Assembly (NCBI GenBank): GCA_024278345.1
Contig: JAJRTK010000024.1
Location: forward strand, 1-13,689
DNA: 13,689 bases
Reading direction: 5' to 3'
Origin: a bacterium
GTDB taxonomy: Bacteria > CSSED10-310 > JAJRTK01
Shown: piece by piece, positions 1 through 8,650 of the stretch
Layout: each line of letters starts with the position of its first letter
Position numbering within the stretch: the stretch's first letter is position 1
Program-made: the position numbers and the translations under genes
Notes under the pieces: generated by a model
Database searches by the model: none
The model's input: only the letters and a program-made list of their open reading frames with translations
What the model was told of the DNA's origin: nothing

Positions 1-2286
1 ACCTATCACGAAGGAGTCTGGATGGTAAATCCATTGAACGCGATGGGCTCCCGCTCCCAGCTCCACGGCCCGAAAGGCGTAGTTGGCCACCAGAGTGACC
101 GCAGGCTTGCCATCAATGGTGGCTTGCCACCCGGGAAAACTTGTATCGGCCAAAACCAGCCACCCTTGTTCGGGGGCGGTCACCTCCAAAAGAAGATGCC
201 CCGGCTGGTCTTTTAGAATGCGTACCTCAGCCTGCTCCCGGGAGGCTTCCGACCTCCCCAAAAGCCACTTCGGTGGCTCGCCCAAGAACCCTGGCACCCG
301 CGGATCGAAATTGTCCGAGGCCACGTAACCGATAAGCTCCTCCTCATCCGGGAAGAAGAGGGCTCGACTTGTGAAAGTCGCACGGCTCCTTCCTGAGTCC
401 CTGGCCCAAAAACCCTTGCCCAAGGGGCGGAAGCCCGGCACCCGCCAAGTTGTTCCACGACCGCCATAGACCAGGCGAACGGCCAAAAAATCGTAAACTC
501 CCGACCAGGTAGCTAGGCTTCGGAGCCGGAAAATCCCCAGTCTCCCTTCTTTCTGGACCCATGGGTCAACCCGCCCCAGAAGCTCCTCAAGGCGGCGAGG
601 AGTCATGGCATCGTAGCCCCGAACGTCCCGCAAGCGATAGACCGTCGCCAACTCCGGTGGAAACGCCAGGCGTCCAAAGCCCAAGAATCGTTCGGCACTT
701 CCGGGACCCCCAGGAGTCATTTGACCAACAGCCTTCCCCAATTCTGGCCACATCCGGTCCACCGGCGCTCCACCATGAATACCACTTCCCAGGCGCAGCG
801 CGGGAACAACTGCCGCCACGATCAGCGGGATGAACCCCCCTCTGCTCCATCGGTCGCGGCATAGCAAAACTAGGAGTCCGACACAGGCCAAAAGAGAGAG
901 CAACGGAACCTGAAGAAGCCCAACCACCTCCCTCGGGCTCAAGCCATCCCCCGAGATCGCTCGGAATCCCACCAGCATTCCTACCACTACGGCCACGCCG
1001 GCAAAACCCTTCCATGGAACAGTCCGTTCTCTGATGGCCAGCTCAAGCCCCACCGCTCCCAGCGCCGAAACCATCAAGGCGACAGCCAGCAATAGCCGCC
1101 CATTGTAGGCCAGCCCCAAGCCGGGCACCCAGCGAACGACTTCGCCCACTGGCCAGGGCTCCCATCCGAGCGAGAGCGAAGCGAAGACAATCCAGACCGC
1201 GGGCCTCCAGATCCGAGAACCCCAGGCAGAAGGAACCAGTGCCAAGGCCACGACGCCCACGTAACCCGATGAGATTTCAGGGAGATTCCCTCTTTCTAGC
1301 AGGAACGTCCCAAACGACCAGCCACCCCAAATCTCCGGCACCACCAGCGCCGCCAACCCTTTCCATGGCAAGCCACGCGGTAGCTCAACACCGGCCGACC
1401 GCGCAGCCAGAGCAGAGCTTTCCAGCAAGTATTCTAAGAAGGGCAACACCACCACAGCGGCCAATAAACCTCCCGCCGCAACTGCCAGGCCCACGCGGAA
1501 AACCTGTCTCAGCCGCGCCTGCCCCGCCTGAGGTCCATGGCGCAACACCGCGTAGAGCAACGCGATGAACCCCAGATGAAAGCTCGTCTCCACGTGCCCG
1601 CCCAAAAGGCTCAGCGCCGTTCCTCCGGCAAGGAGGAATTCCGGGCGAACGCTTCGTCGAAGCCACCGAAATCCAGCACACCGCGACATTCCCGACCCAT
1701 CCATCCACTCCACACCCAAAAGGATCCAGGGCAGCCAAACCGCCGACATGAAATGGGGATGTCCAGCCCACGACGTCAAGAACCCACAGAAGGCAAACGA
1801 CACCCCGCCGAAACACCGGCTGGCCTGACCTAACCCGAAACAGGCTAGCCAAAGCCACGCGCCGATCCCAGCGACGACAAACCCCGCAAAGCGGCCCAAG
1901 TGCCGAGCCCATGCGGTGCCTGGAAGCGCCAGAAGTCCAAGGGGACTGAAGACCGCTGGCTGGGAAGCCGCCAAATGAGGTGCCCCACAAAACTGGTAGG
2001 GATTCCACAATGGTACGCGGCCAGCCAGAAGCTCCCTACGGGTCAGTTCCTCCCAGGGAGCAAATTGCGTCACCTCGTCAAACAGGATCGGCGCTGCCGG
2101 AAGAAAATCTGGCGGAAGCCGGCGAAAACGGAAAGGCTCGTATCCGTAGAGCAAACTCATGGGCCGCGGCGCCAACCCCTGGGTCACCGAAACCGGATAG
2201 AGCGCCACATAGCCCATTGCCAGTAAGATCAGTAGCAATAAGAGTCCTGCGGCGGGGCGAATCTTTCGTGGCAAATAAATTCCCAT
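1..2286 (-). CDS. YfhO-family polytopic membrane protein (GT-C-like), C-terminus cut by window edge
   Basis: The reading frame is open without a stop from 2286 to the left edge, giving 762 codons in view. The start is ATG at 2284-2286, directly preceded by an in-frame GTG; an in-frame stop lies about ten codons further up. Residues 13-30 form a first membrane segment. Around residues 91-103 stands the VPLWNPYQFCGAP motif typical of the YfhO family. Many hydrophobic segments follow, then a soluble region, and near the end a motif with PGWQATIDG followed by NYAFRAVELGAG and YHPDSF. That order matches the usual C-terminal part of YfhO proteins, where a last membrane helix follows; here it would lie outside the window. 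Known members have a GT-C-like fold and some help glycosylate cell-wall polymers such as lipoteichoic acid. The substrate here cannot be read. It is divergent from the gene at 2474, with a candidate promoter at 2379-2406. Confidence 0.88.
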   Translation of the reverse strand, partial: MGIYLPRKIRPAAGLLLLLILLAMGYVALYPVSVTQGLAPRPMSLLYGYEPFRFRRLPPDFLPAAPILFDEVTQFAPWEELTRRELLAGRVPLWNPYQFCGAPHLAASQPAVFSPLGLLALPGTAWARHLGRFAGFVVAGIGAWLWLACFGLGQASRCFGGVSFAFCGFLTSWAGHPHFMSAVWLPWILLGVEWMDGSGMSRCAGFRWLRRSVRPEFLLAGGTALSLLGGHVETSFHLGFIALLYAVLRHGPQAGQARLRQVFRVGLAVAAGGLLAAVVVLPFLEYLLESSALAARSAGVELPRGLPWKGLAALVVPEIWGGWSFGTFLLERGNLPEISSGYVGVVALALVPSAWGSRIWRPAVWIVFASLSLGWEPWPVGEVVRWVPGLGLAYNGRLLLAVALMVSALGAVGLELAIRERTVPWKGFAGVAVVVGMLVGFRAISGDGLSPREVVGLLQVPLLSLLACVGLLVLLCRDRWSRGGFIPLIVAAVVPALRLGSGIHGGAPVDRMWPELGKAVGQMTPGGPGSAERFLGFGRLAFPPELATVYRLRDVRGYDAMTPRRLEELLGRVDPWVQKEGRLGIFRLRSLATWSGVYDFLAVRLVYGGRGTTWRVPGFRPLGKGFWARDSGRSRATFTSRALFFPDEEELIGYVASDNFDPRVPGFLGEPPKWLLGRSEASREQAEVRILKDQPGHLLLEVTAPEQGWLVLADTSFPGWQATIDGKPAVTLVANYAFRAVELGAGAHRVQWIYHPDSFVIG

Positions 2287-2378
2287 CACCGGTGATTGTC
2301 GCCATGGACTTTTTCATTCATGATGATCTTTCCCACTATTCCCCAAAAATACCGCCTCAGCGGACTCGAAGCAGAACC

Positions 2379-2406
2379 AGTATAAAAACAATTGAAGGTT
2401 CGACAA
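2379..2406 (-). promoter_or_regulatory. candidate sigma-70-type promoter for the YfhO-family gene
   Basis: On the minus strand the sequence reads TTGTCG at 2406-2401, a 16-nt spacer, then TATACT at 2384-2379. This is a good match to -35 and -10 boxes. It would start transcription near 2372 and leave a leader of about 85 nt before the start codon. The call rests on box similarity and on position in the divergent 187-bp gap only. Confidence 0.4.
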
Positions 2407-2473
2407 AACCCAACTCTGGCACCAGCCATCGGGCTGGGGCAGATCACCCAAAGCGGATCCCACGAGGAGCAGA

Positions 2474-3406
2474 ATGGCCCGTCTTTCCAGTCAAGCCCCT
2501 TGGAGCTTCGCCGAGCTCCTCCGCCAACACCTTCGGAGCGGCGGTCCCATGGATTGCGCCGAGGCCGTAGAGCTGCTCCACGCACATTTTGGTGATCGGA
2601 TCGGCGCGGCCTTTGGCCGGGCAGCTCAGATCGAGCGCCTAGCAACTGGAGCTGCGGGCGTGAAGCTGTCCGAAAAGGCCCAAAGGTTGATGAGCCGAGC
2701 CGCCAGCGTCCGCGAGCTCTATCTGCCCGAAAACAGTCTTCGAGGTAGCGAGCTTCGGAGGGCCGACCTCTTCCTTGGAGCCGGAGCCGGACTGGCCTCG
2801 GTGCTACGTCTGGCCGGAAATGCCCGCCGGCCTGTCGCGCTTCTGGTTCGTGGCCTCCGGCCCGATGATGCCGCCGTATGGCTCCGAACCAACACCCAAA
2901 TCGATGTGGCGATCTTTTTGGGGTCCGAAGATGGAGAGCTCCGCGACCATCTCGAGCTTGTGGCGGAAATCCAACCATCCCGGCCAACTCTTTGGATCGT
3001 GCCAAGCGGCGAGCTTCGGCCCGAGGGCTGTCGCTGGTTCCATGCAGCTCCTGGCGAAAGCCTTTCGGGCATGCTGGAGGAAGCGATGGATGCCTGCACT
3101 CGCCTCATGGGTGCTGAGCAGCTCACTGCCCGCGATCTCACCATCCGAGCCGTCTTCACTGGTGGCCTGGCCCTCGCCCGTGCCCTTGATCTCGAACCGG
3201 ATCTCACGCCGTCGCGAATCGAGGTGCAAGATGCCCTTTACGGCGCCTTGCCCTGGCAAATCGAAGGGCTTGCACGCCGGAACCCGAGCCTGGAACTCTC
3301 GCTGGACGTCCTGCCACACCAGGCGAAAAACGCGCAATGGCTTTCTGGCTTACTTCCCTCCGGTCGGGTCAAGTTGGAGTTTTCTCGGCCTCCATCGCGC
3401 CTGTGA
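2474..3406 (+). CDS. hypothetical protein, 310 residues, function not recognised
   Basis: The ATG at 2474 follows a clear Shine-Dalgarno GAGGAG about six bases upstream, and codons are GC-rich in the third position, so this is a real gene. I do not recognise the family. The product has no signal peptide or membrane segment. The N-terminal 80 residues look helical and rich in Ala, Leu and Arg. Near residues 95-112 the segment RRADLFLGAGAGLASVLRL resembles a beta strand followed by a glycine-rich loop. Alternating hydrophobic strands follow (VALLVRGL, DVAIFLGS, TLWIVPSG), which suggests an alpha/beta, perhaps Rossmann-like, fold. No classic catalytic motif is visible. It ends only 21 bp from the end of the HD-domain gene on the other strand, so the two are convergent, and it is divergent from the YfhO-family gene. 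Confidence 0.78.
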   Translation: MARLSSQAPWSFAELLRQHLRSGGPMDCAEAVELLHAHFGDRIGAAFGRAAQIERLATGAAGVKLSEKAQRLMSRAASVRELYLPENSLRGSELRRADLFLGAGAGLASVLRLAGNARRPVALLVRGLRPDDAAVWLRTNTQIDVAIFLGSEDGELRDHLELVAEIQPSRPTLWIVPSGELRPEGCRWFHAAPGESLSGMLEEAMDACTRLMGAEQLTARDLTIRAVFTGGLALARALDLEPDLTPSRIEVQDALYGALPWQIEGLARRNPSLELSLDVLPHQAKNAQWLSGLLPSGRVKLEFSRPPSRL

Positions 3407-3427
3407 GCTCTTAGCGCGGAGTCAGTC

Positions 3428-4756
3428 TCATTGGCACAACAATCTGCTTCCCACCACCTCAAAGGCCTTGGCAACGCCCAACCGGTCTTCTTCGGGACAG
3501 TAAATCGACAAGACGGAACGAGTGGGCTTGGCTCTGGAAATGTAGTCGGCGAACGGTTTGTCGATCTGCTCCAGGGTAAAAATTCGACCCCGTTCGTCAA
3601 CGAAGCGGATATCGAGCTCCCAAAAGCGGCTTTCAGAGACCTTGGCCGCCTCCACCGGTAGGTCGACGAAAATGTAGCCCGGCTTGACGCCAGCTTCTTC
3701 GCAGAGCATTTCTTCTAAGGCATGCCGCACATCGACGGTGGTGGGTCCAAGGGTGAGGACGGCTTCCACCAGCTCTTCATCGCGTTCAGTCATGGAGCTG
3801 GCGTCAATGTAGCAGCCCCGTTTGAACAAGTCGCGCCGGAACTTGAGGCGGAGGGCAAGGTCCCTGACCCAGGGATCGCCACTCTGGTAGGCCAGTCCTG
3901 AAAGCAGCTCATCGTCGGTCATGGTCTCGAAGTGGTCGAATTCCCCCAGCTCAAGAATGGATCGTTCGGCAATGCGCAAGAGCATTTGGTCGGCGATCCG
4001 AGTTTTCTTGTGAAGGTAGACAGCGCTGTACATCTCGATGCGAGCGTTGAGAAAATCTCGGACAGCCTGGAGCCCCTTGGCACGGAAACAAAGCCGCTGA
4101 TCCCGGATGATCATGGTTCCCATGAGGCGCTCGATGTCGATATGTCCGAATGAAACACCACTGTAGAGGAAATCCCGGCGAAGATAGTCTAGCGTGTCGG
4201 CATCGACCTCGCCAAAAATCATCTGTTGCAGGAAGGGATATTGGGTACAGTTCTGGTTGATGAGATCAGCCACCATGACTGGATCGACGTCGTACTGCCG
4301 CAAGATACCCGGGATCGTCCCGGCCCCCGTGAGGTGCATCTTTTCATCGCCGCAAAACATCTTGTTGACGATCTCCATGTGATCGGTACCATACTTGCGT
4401 ATGTAGAGAGGTTCCAGTGTGTGGGACCAAGGCGTGTGGCAGATGTCGTGGAGTAGTCCCGCGGCGCTGGCCGTCCGCACGAGTCGCTCCCGTTCCGGGC
4501 GATCCAAGCCGAGATCTTCGTTGTCCAAGACGAGCGTAGTCGCCAACTTCTTGGCCGTCGTACCAACTCCAAGGGCATGGGCAAACCGCATGCCGTGAGC
4601 ACAAGGGTAGACGTGAAAACTCATTCCAAGCTGGTGGATGAAGTTCAGGCGCTGCATTTCGGGCGTCTGGATGAGCTCCCGAGTCATGTCGTCGATGACG
4701 ATAGAACCGTGGACGATATCGGTAATGGTCATGGGGCTTTTGTCGAGCATTCTCAT
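3428..4756 (-). CDS. HD-domain phosphohydrolase, SAMHD1/dGTPase-like
   Basis: This is a cytosolic metal-dependent phosphohydrolase of the HD superfamily. Numbered from ATG 4756 (442 residues), TPEMQRLNFIHQLG near 31-44 matches the opening motif of SAMHD1-like proteins. The metal site follows as H54-x-x-R57-x-x-H60, H103-D104 in GLLHDICHTPWSH, and D187 in the VDADTLDYLRRD motif. The C-terminal 200 residues fit the less conserved part of such proteins. Relatives hydrolyse dNTPs or other nucleotides; the substrate here is not evident. The frame also allows a TTG start at 4816, adding a basic 20-residue tail and leaving only 12 bp after the upstream small gene. I prefer ATG 4756 because AAGGA lies eight bases before it, whereas the TTG has no clear ribosome site. 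ATG 4750 is also possible. It probably forms an operon with the gene at 4829-5041. Confidence 0.92.
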   Translation of the reverse strand: MRMLDKSPMTITDIVHGSIVIDDMTRELIQTPEMQRLNFIHQLGMSFHVYPCAHGMRFAHALGVGTTAKKLATTLVLDNEDLGLDRPERERLVRTASAAGLLHDICHTPWSHTLEPLYIRKYGTDHMEIVNKMFCGDEKMHLTGAGTIPGILRQYDVDPVMVADLINQNCTQYPFLQQMIFGEVDADTLDYLRRDFLYSGVSFGHIDIERLMGTMIIRDQRLCFRAKGLQAVRDFLNARIEMYSAVYLHKKTRIADQMLLRIAERSILELGEFDHFETMTDDELLSGLAYQSGDPWVRDLALRLKFRRDLFKRGCYIDASSMTERDEELVEAVLTLGPTTVDVRHALEEMLCEEAGVKPGYIFVDLPVEAAKVSESRFWELDIRFVDERGRIFTLEQIDKPFADYISRAKPTRSVLSIYCPEEDRLGVAKAFEVVGSRLLCQ

Positions 4757-4828
4757 TCCGGATTTCCTTGGCGGGCGCCGCTTGGAACGGGCAGTCTGTT
4801 TTGGCAAAGTTGCCAAAGAGATAAGAAA

Positions 4829-5041
4829 TCACGACTTTACGCGCATCAGTTTGATAGCGAGGAGTACGAGGGGCAAGCTATGGAAAAAGAGGTCAAAGAT
4901 GTCGAGGGGGCGTGTCAAGGTGCCCGATTTCAGCATTTTGAGCTTTTCCCAAAGATGCGGCTCTGGAGTGAACGGAGCCAGCGCCATCCAGATAGCGATG
5001 GCGATGAGCAATCCCAGGGGTATGCGATCGATCCAAGCCAT
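4829..5041 (-). CDS. small conserved membrane protein, 70 residues
   Basis: AAGGAG sits nine bases before the ATG at 5041, a strong ribosome site. The product has two hydrophobic segments, residues 8-23 (PLGLLIAIAIWMALAP) and about 53-65 (FHSLPLVLLAIKL), joined by a polar loop containing TPEPHLWEKLKM and LTRPLDIFDL. From memory, short proteins with this APFTPEPHLWEKLKML...TRPLDIFDL pattern are widespread and often labelled 'RND transporter' or hypothetical in bacterial genomes. At 70 residues it cannot be an RND pump, so that label is probably inherited wrongly. The gene lies just upstream of, and codirectional with, the HD phosphohydrolase, and is divergent from the FG-GAP gene 83 bp away. 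The function is unknown. Confidence 0.8.
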   Translation of the reverse strand: MAWIDRIPLGLLIAIAIWMALAPFTPEPHLWEKLKMLKSGTLTRPLDIFDLFFHSLPLVLLAIKLMRVKS

Positions 5042-5124
5042 GAGCAGTTTCTCCTTCTGTTCCTTAAAGAAGCCTGCGTACCTATTTTTTGCAAACGCAC
5101 ATCTTTTCCTTGCGGTGAAAGCTG

Positions 5125-6939
5125 ATGAATCATTCCCGGGACATCCTATTTCTTGTTTTGTCCTTCTTCTCTGTTTTGATCGGGACGGAGGCGCTCTCGG
5201 AAACTACGCCCTCACCAGCACCGTCACTCCCCCGGGAAACTCCGTCTGTTCCGGCTTCTGGAAAGGCCACTCCAAAGACCACGAACCAAGAGATTTTCAT
5301 CGATGTCACTTCGAAGGTAGGCTTGAAGTTCGTTCATTTCAATGGAATGTCAGGAGAGTACTACCTTCCGGAGGTCACGGGAGCGGGTGGAGCAATGTTC
5401 GATTATGACGGTGATGGCGATCTTGATCTCTATCTTGTCCAGGGCACCTGGCTCGATCCTCAAAAAAAACTCAAACATGAAACGGTTTCTGAAAGCCAGT
5501 CATCTCGGCACCGGGATCGATTGTACCGGAATGATCTGATTTCGGACTCCGGCCCCGGGCGCCTCAGGTTCGTGGATGTCACCGATGAAAGCAAGATTCT
5601 CTCCGTTGGATATGGGATGGGAGTGGCGGCGGGGGATTATGACAACGACGGAGATGTCGATCTTTACGTGACGAATGTGGGGAGCAATAGCCTTTTTCGC
5701 AACAATGGCGATGGGACCTTTACGGAGGTGACGAAGGCGGCTGGTGTCGATGATTCCCGTTGGAGCACGAGCGCTGCGTTTTTCGATTATGATCGGGATG
5801 GTTGGCTCGACTTGTTTGTGGTCAACTACGTCGATTTCCAGGTTTCGAAAAGTCCTCGGTGCTATTCCCGGAGCAGCGCTCGTGATTTCTGTGGTCCCGA
5901 CGCGTTTCAACCGGTTTCCGATGTGCTTTTCCATAACCTTGGCCGCGACCGTTTCGAAAATGTGACCTCGGCGGCGGGGATCGACCGAGCCTATGGCGCT
6001 GGCCTTGGAGTGGTGGCATCTGACTTCAATGGCGACGGCTGGCTGGATCTCTACGTGGCCAATGACGGCGACTCGAACCAGCTTTGGATGAACGGCAAAA
6101 ACGGGACCTTCACGGACGAGGCGCTCTTGTCCGGAGCCGCTGTCAACCGAACGGGCACGCCGGAAGCCAGCATGGGCGTCGATGCGGGTGATTTCGATAA
6201 CGACGGAGACTTCGATCTATTTTTGACTCATCTTATGCAGGAAACGAACACGCTCTACGTCAACCAGGGCCTGACGCTCTTCGAAGACCGTACCATTGAA
6301 GCTGGCCTCGCGAGCCCCAGTGTGCGGTACACCGCTTTTGGCACTGGCTGGATCGACTATGACAACGACGGATGGCTCGACCTTATCACCTTGAATGGAG
6401 CCGTGAGGATTCTTCAGAAGCTGGCTCTCACGGGTGATCCCTTCCCTTTGGGCCAGCCAAATCAACTCTTTCGAAACCTCGGCCACGGAGGTTTCCAGGA
6501 AATCAGCCACAGGGCCGGCTCCGTTTTCCAACGGCTCGAAACAAGTCGGGGAGCGGTCTTCGGAGATATCGACAACGACGGGGATACGGATCTTCTTGTC
6601 ATCAATGCCAACGGTCGGATCCGCCTGCTCCAAAACCAGCAGGGAAATCGGAACCACTGGTTGAGGATTCTGCTCTCTCCGCAATCGCTCCGTCGCGATG
6701 CCCTGGGTAGCAGGGTTGAAATCCGTCTTCCCGGCGGCCTCAAGCTCATGCGAATCGTACGGACTGACGGTGGTTATTGTTCTTCGAACGATCCGCGGTT
6801 GCTTTTTGGACTTGGATCGGCGAGACAGGTGGCGGAGGTCCGTGTCTACTGGCTCGGTGGTGTTATGGAGGTTTGGAAAAACCTGCCCATCGACCGCGCC
6901 ATCCTTCTTCAGCAAGGCGGTTCACCTGCATGGAAATAA
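5125..6939 (+). CDS. secreted FG-GAP/VCBS repeat protein with ASPIC/UnbV C-terminal domain (CRTAC1-like)
   Basis: The 604-residue product starts with a signal peptide (residues 1-24, hydrophobic LFLVLSFFSVLIG core) and a Pro/Thr-rich linker to about residue 55. Seven calcium-binding-type motifs of the form DxDxDGxxD follow, starting at D93, D171, D221, D300, D356, D411 and D481, as in FG-GAP beta-propeller blades. A C...C insertion (CYSRSSARDFCGPDAF, 246-261), often seen in CRTAC1-like proteins, interrupts the propeller. Residues about 508-590 form the ASPIC/UnbV domain (NRNHWLRI, ALGSRVEIRLPGG, WLGGVMEVW). It should act outside the cytoplasm, probably in binding or surface assembly; no enzyme activity is known to me for the family. 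Its stop codon overlaps the start of the TPR gene, so the two are co-translated. The ribosome site is weak (GGTGA before ATG). Confidence 0.94.
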   Translation: MNHSRDILFLVLSFFSVLIGTEALSETTPSPAPSLPRETPSVPASGKATPKTTNQEIFIDVTSKVGLKFVHFNGMSGEYYLPEVTGAGGAMFDYDGDGDLDLYLVQGTWLDPQKKLKHETVSESQSSRHRDRLYRNDLISDSGPGRLRFVDVTDESKILSVGYGMGVAAGDYDNDGDVDLYVTNVGSNSLFRNNGDGTFTEVTKAAGVDDSRWSTSAAFFDYDRDGWLDLFVVNYVDFQVSKSPRCYSRSSARDFCGPDAFQPVSDVLFHNLGRDRFENVTSAAGIDRAYGAGLGVVASDFNGDGWLDLYVANDGDSNQLWMNGKNGTFTDEALLSGAAVNRTGTPEASMGVDAGDFDNDGDFDLFLTHLMQETNTLYVNQGLTLFEDRTIEAGLASPSVRYTAFGTGWIDYDNDGWLDLITLNGAVRILQKLALTGDPFPLGQPNQLFRNLGHGGFQEISHRAGSVFQRLETSRGAVFGDIDNDGDTDLLVINANGRIRLLQNQQGNRNHWLRILLSPQSLRRDALGSRVEIRLPGGLKLMRIVRTDGGYCSSNDPRLLFGLGSARQVAEVRVYWLGGVMEVWKNLPIDRAILLQQGGSPAWK

Positions 6940-8603
6940 AGACTTACCGTGGATACCCGATTTTTCTTACTCTTTTTCTCTTCGCGGCGAGCCAAATCTT
7001 CATCCAAGCCACGGCCCAAGAATCTGCAGCCACCCTGATTCCAAGTCAAGAAAACCTTGTGGAACCCGTTGCCAACGCGGATTTCAACGAAACAGGTCCA
7101 CCGGAATCCGCGATGTTTTTGCCGGTGCCGAACCCCAATTTGGAGGATCTTGAACCGGCGGTGAAAGAGCAGATCGAGCAGCTCAGCACCATTCTTCTGG
7201 AGGTCCTTGGTCAGGCCGGCGCGAACTCCGGGGAACAGAGCGAAGCCTTCGGCTTGATGGGACAGCTCTATCACGCTTACGAGCTCTTCGACGCGGCTCG
7301 ATCCTGCTATCTGAACGCCGGACGGCTGGCGCCGAATGACTTCCGATGGCTCTATCTTTTGGCCAGCGTAGAGCGCCAGTCCGGGGAGATCGATAGAGCG
7401 CTGGAACTCTATAAGCGGGCTTGCCGTCTTGAACCGGGATCTGGCGCCTGTTGGGTCTATCTGGGCCGGATGCGCCTTCTTCAAGACCTTCTTCCCGAAG
7501 CCGCGCAGGCCTTCGAGAAGGCGCTGAAGCTCGATCCAGAAAATGCGCCAGCTCTTGCGGGGCTGGGCCAGATTGCTCTTTCCCGCCACCGGTATGAGCG
7601 GGCCGCCCGGTTGCTTCACGATGCCCTGGAAATCGTTCCCGCCGCCAATCTTCTCCACTATCCTCTGGCCATGGCCTACCGCGGAGCTGGAGAGTTAAAG
7701 AAAGCCCGAAAACAGATTGCGCTCCGGGGAACCGTGGGAGTTCGGCCTTCAGACCCGCTGCTCGACGGCCTTCGCGATCTTCTCCGTGGGGAAAAGGTCC
7801 ATCTGGTGAGTGGAAAGATCGCCTTCCAAGCGGGCCGAATCCACGAAGCCGCCCAGCAGTATCAGTGGGCTCTCGCGGCAAATCCCAACAGCGTGCCGGC
7901 TCGCGTGAATCTCGGCTCCGCCATGGCCAGTCTGGGAGAAACTGATGGCGCCATGGATCTTTTCCGCGGAGCCCTCAAGCTCGATCCCGAAAACGGCACG
8001 GCCCACTACAACCTAGCCCGGCTCTTGGGAAGCCGCGGGGACGAAGAAGAGGCCATGGCGCATTTTCAGGCAGCTCTTGGTGTGGACCCCAAAGATCTCC
8101 AAGCACGCCTCGATTTTTCCCGTCTCCTGGCACGAACAGGGCGCCTTGACGAGGCCGTGGAACAGTACCGCACGGTATCCAAGCTCAGCCCGACCCTGGA
8201 AGATGCTCCCCTTGGCGAAGCCGGCATCCTGATCCGGCAAACGCGCTTCCAGAAGGCGATAGAAACCCTGGAATCGGCCTCCAAACGAATGCCGAGCCAA
8301 GGGAGGATTGCACACGCTCTAGCGCGGCTTCTGGCCGCTGTTCCCCGGCTCGATCTCCGTGACGGCCCGCGAGCGCTCGATCTGGCCCGCCGTGTCTACC
8401 GGGCTCGGCAGACCCTTCCTCACGCCCAAACACTGGTTTTGGCGTTGGCCGAGGCCGGGCGGTGCGCCGAAGCCACTGCGCTTCAAAGAGAGGTGATCTT
8501 GTCCATGGAGCGCTCTAAAAACGCCCCTGGGAAACTGGAAAAACTGGAGGGAGAGCTCCAGCGTTACAAGAACGGGCCTCCGTGCCGCCCGCCAGCGGAT
8601 TGA
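6930..8603 (+). CDS. secreted tetratricopeptide repeat (TPR) protein
   Basis: The ATG at 6930 lies inside the last codons of the FG-GAP gene, a 10-nt overlap typical of translational coupling. The frame is open further upstream but only as a shadow of that gene. The 557-residue product begins with a signal peptide (residues 1-29, core IFLTLFLFAASQIFI, likely cleavage after ATA). Residues from about 104 to 460 hold roughly nine TPR units, for example EIDRALELYKRACRLEPGS, AAQAFEKALKLDPENAPAL and EEAMAHFQAALGVDPKDL. A break near 268-290 divides them into two groups of TPRs. A charged helix closes the protein. TPR arrays bind other proteins, so a scaffold role for the FG-GAP partner is a fair inference. 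The stop codon lies in the first copy of a 20-bp tandem repeat. Confidence 0.93.
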   Translation: MEIKTYRGYPIFLTLFLFAASQIFIQATAQESAATLIPSQENLVEPVANADFNETGPPESAMFLPVPNPNLEDLEPAVKEQIEQLSTILLEVLGQAGANSGEQSEAFGLMGQLYHAYELFDAARSCYLNAGRLAPNDFRWLYLLASVERQSGEIDRALELYKRACRLEPGSGACWVYLGRMRLLQDLLPEAAQAFEKALKLDPENAPALAGLGQIALSRHRYERAARLLHDALEIVPAANLLHYPLAMAYRGAGELKKARKQIALRGTVGVRPSDPLLDGLRDLLRGEKVHLVSGKIAFQAGRIHEAAQQYQWALAANPNSVPARVNLGSAMASLGETDGAMDLFRGALKLDPENGTAHYNLARLLGSRGDEEEAMAHFQAALGVDPKDLQARLDFSRLLARTGRLDEAVEQYRTVSKLSPTLEDAPLGEAGILIRQTRFQKAIETLESASKRMPSQGRIAHALARLLAAVPRLDLRDGPRALDLARRVYRARQTLPHAQTLVLALAEAGRCAEATALQREVILSMERSKNAPGKLEKLEGELQRYKNGPPCRPPAD

Positions 8604-8626
8604 GCCTGCCGCCAGGGGATTGAGCC
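8591..8626 (+). repeat. tandem duplication across the TPR stop codon
   Basis: GCCAGCGGATTGAGCC at 8591-8606 is repeated as GCCAGGGGATTGAGCC at 8611-8626, 15 of 16 identical with a 20-bp period. The first copy contains the TGA stop of the TPR gene. The period is not a multiple of three, so the copy does not extend the protein. Confidence 0.75.
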
Positions 8627-8650
8627 GCGTGCTCCCACAATTCCCGCGAC

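Noticed and set aside
2286-3005. Long minus-strand open frame of 239 codons
   Set aside because: It lies opposite the 310-residue gene, has Arg/Gly/Pro-rich shadow composition and no family features, and its 3' end overlaps the YfhO start region.
6777-6929. Upstream extension of the TPR frame
   Set aside because: It overlaps the FG-GAP gene for 150 bp. ATG 6930 gives a proper signal peptide right at the start, so the extension is a shadow.
6945-6962. CGTGGATACCCGA in the TPR start region, shared with the MITE's right end
   Set aside because: Only 13 bp match and they lie inside the signal-peptide codons without the rest of the terminal repeat; I take it as chance.
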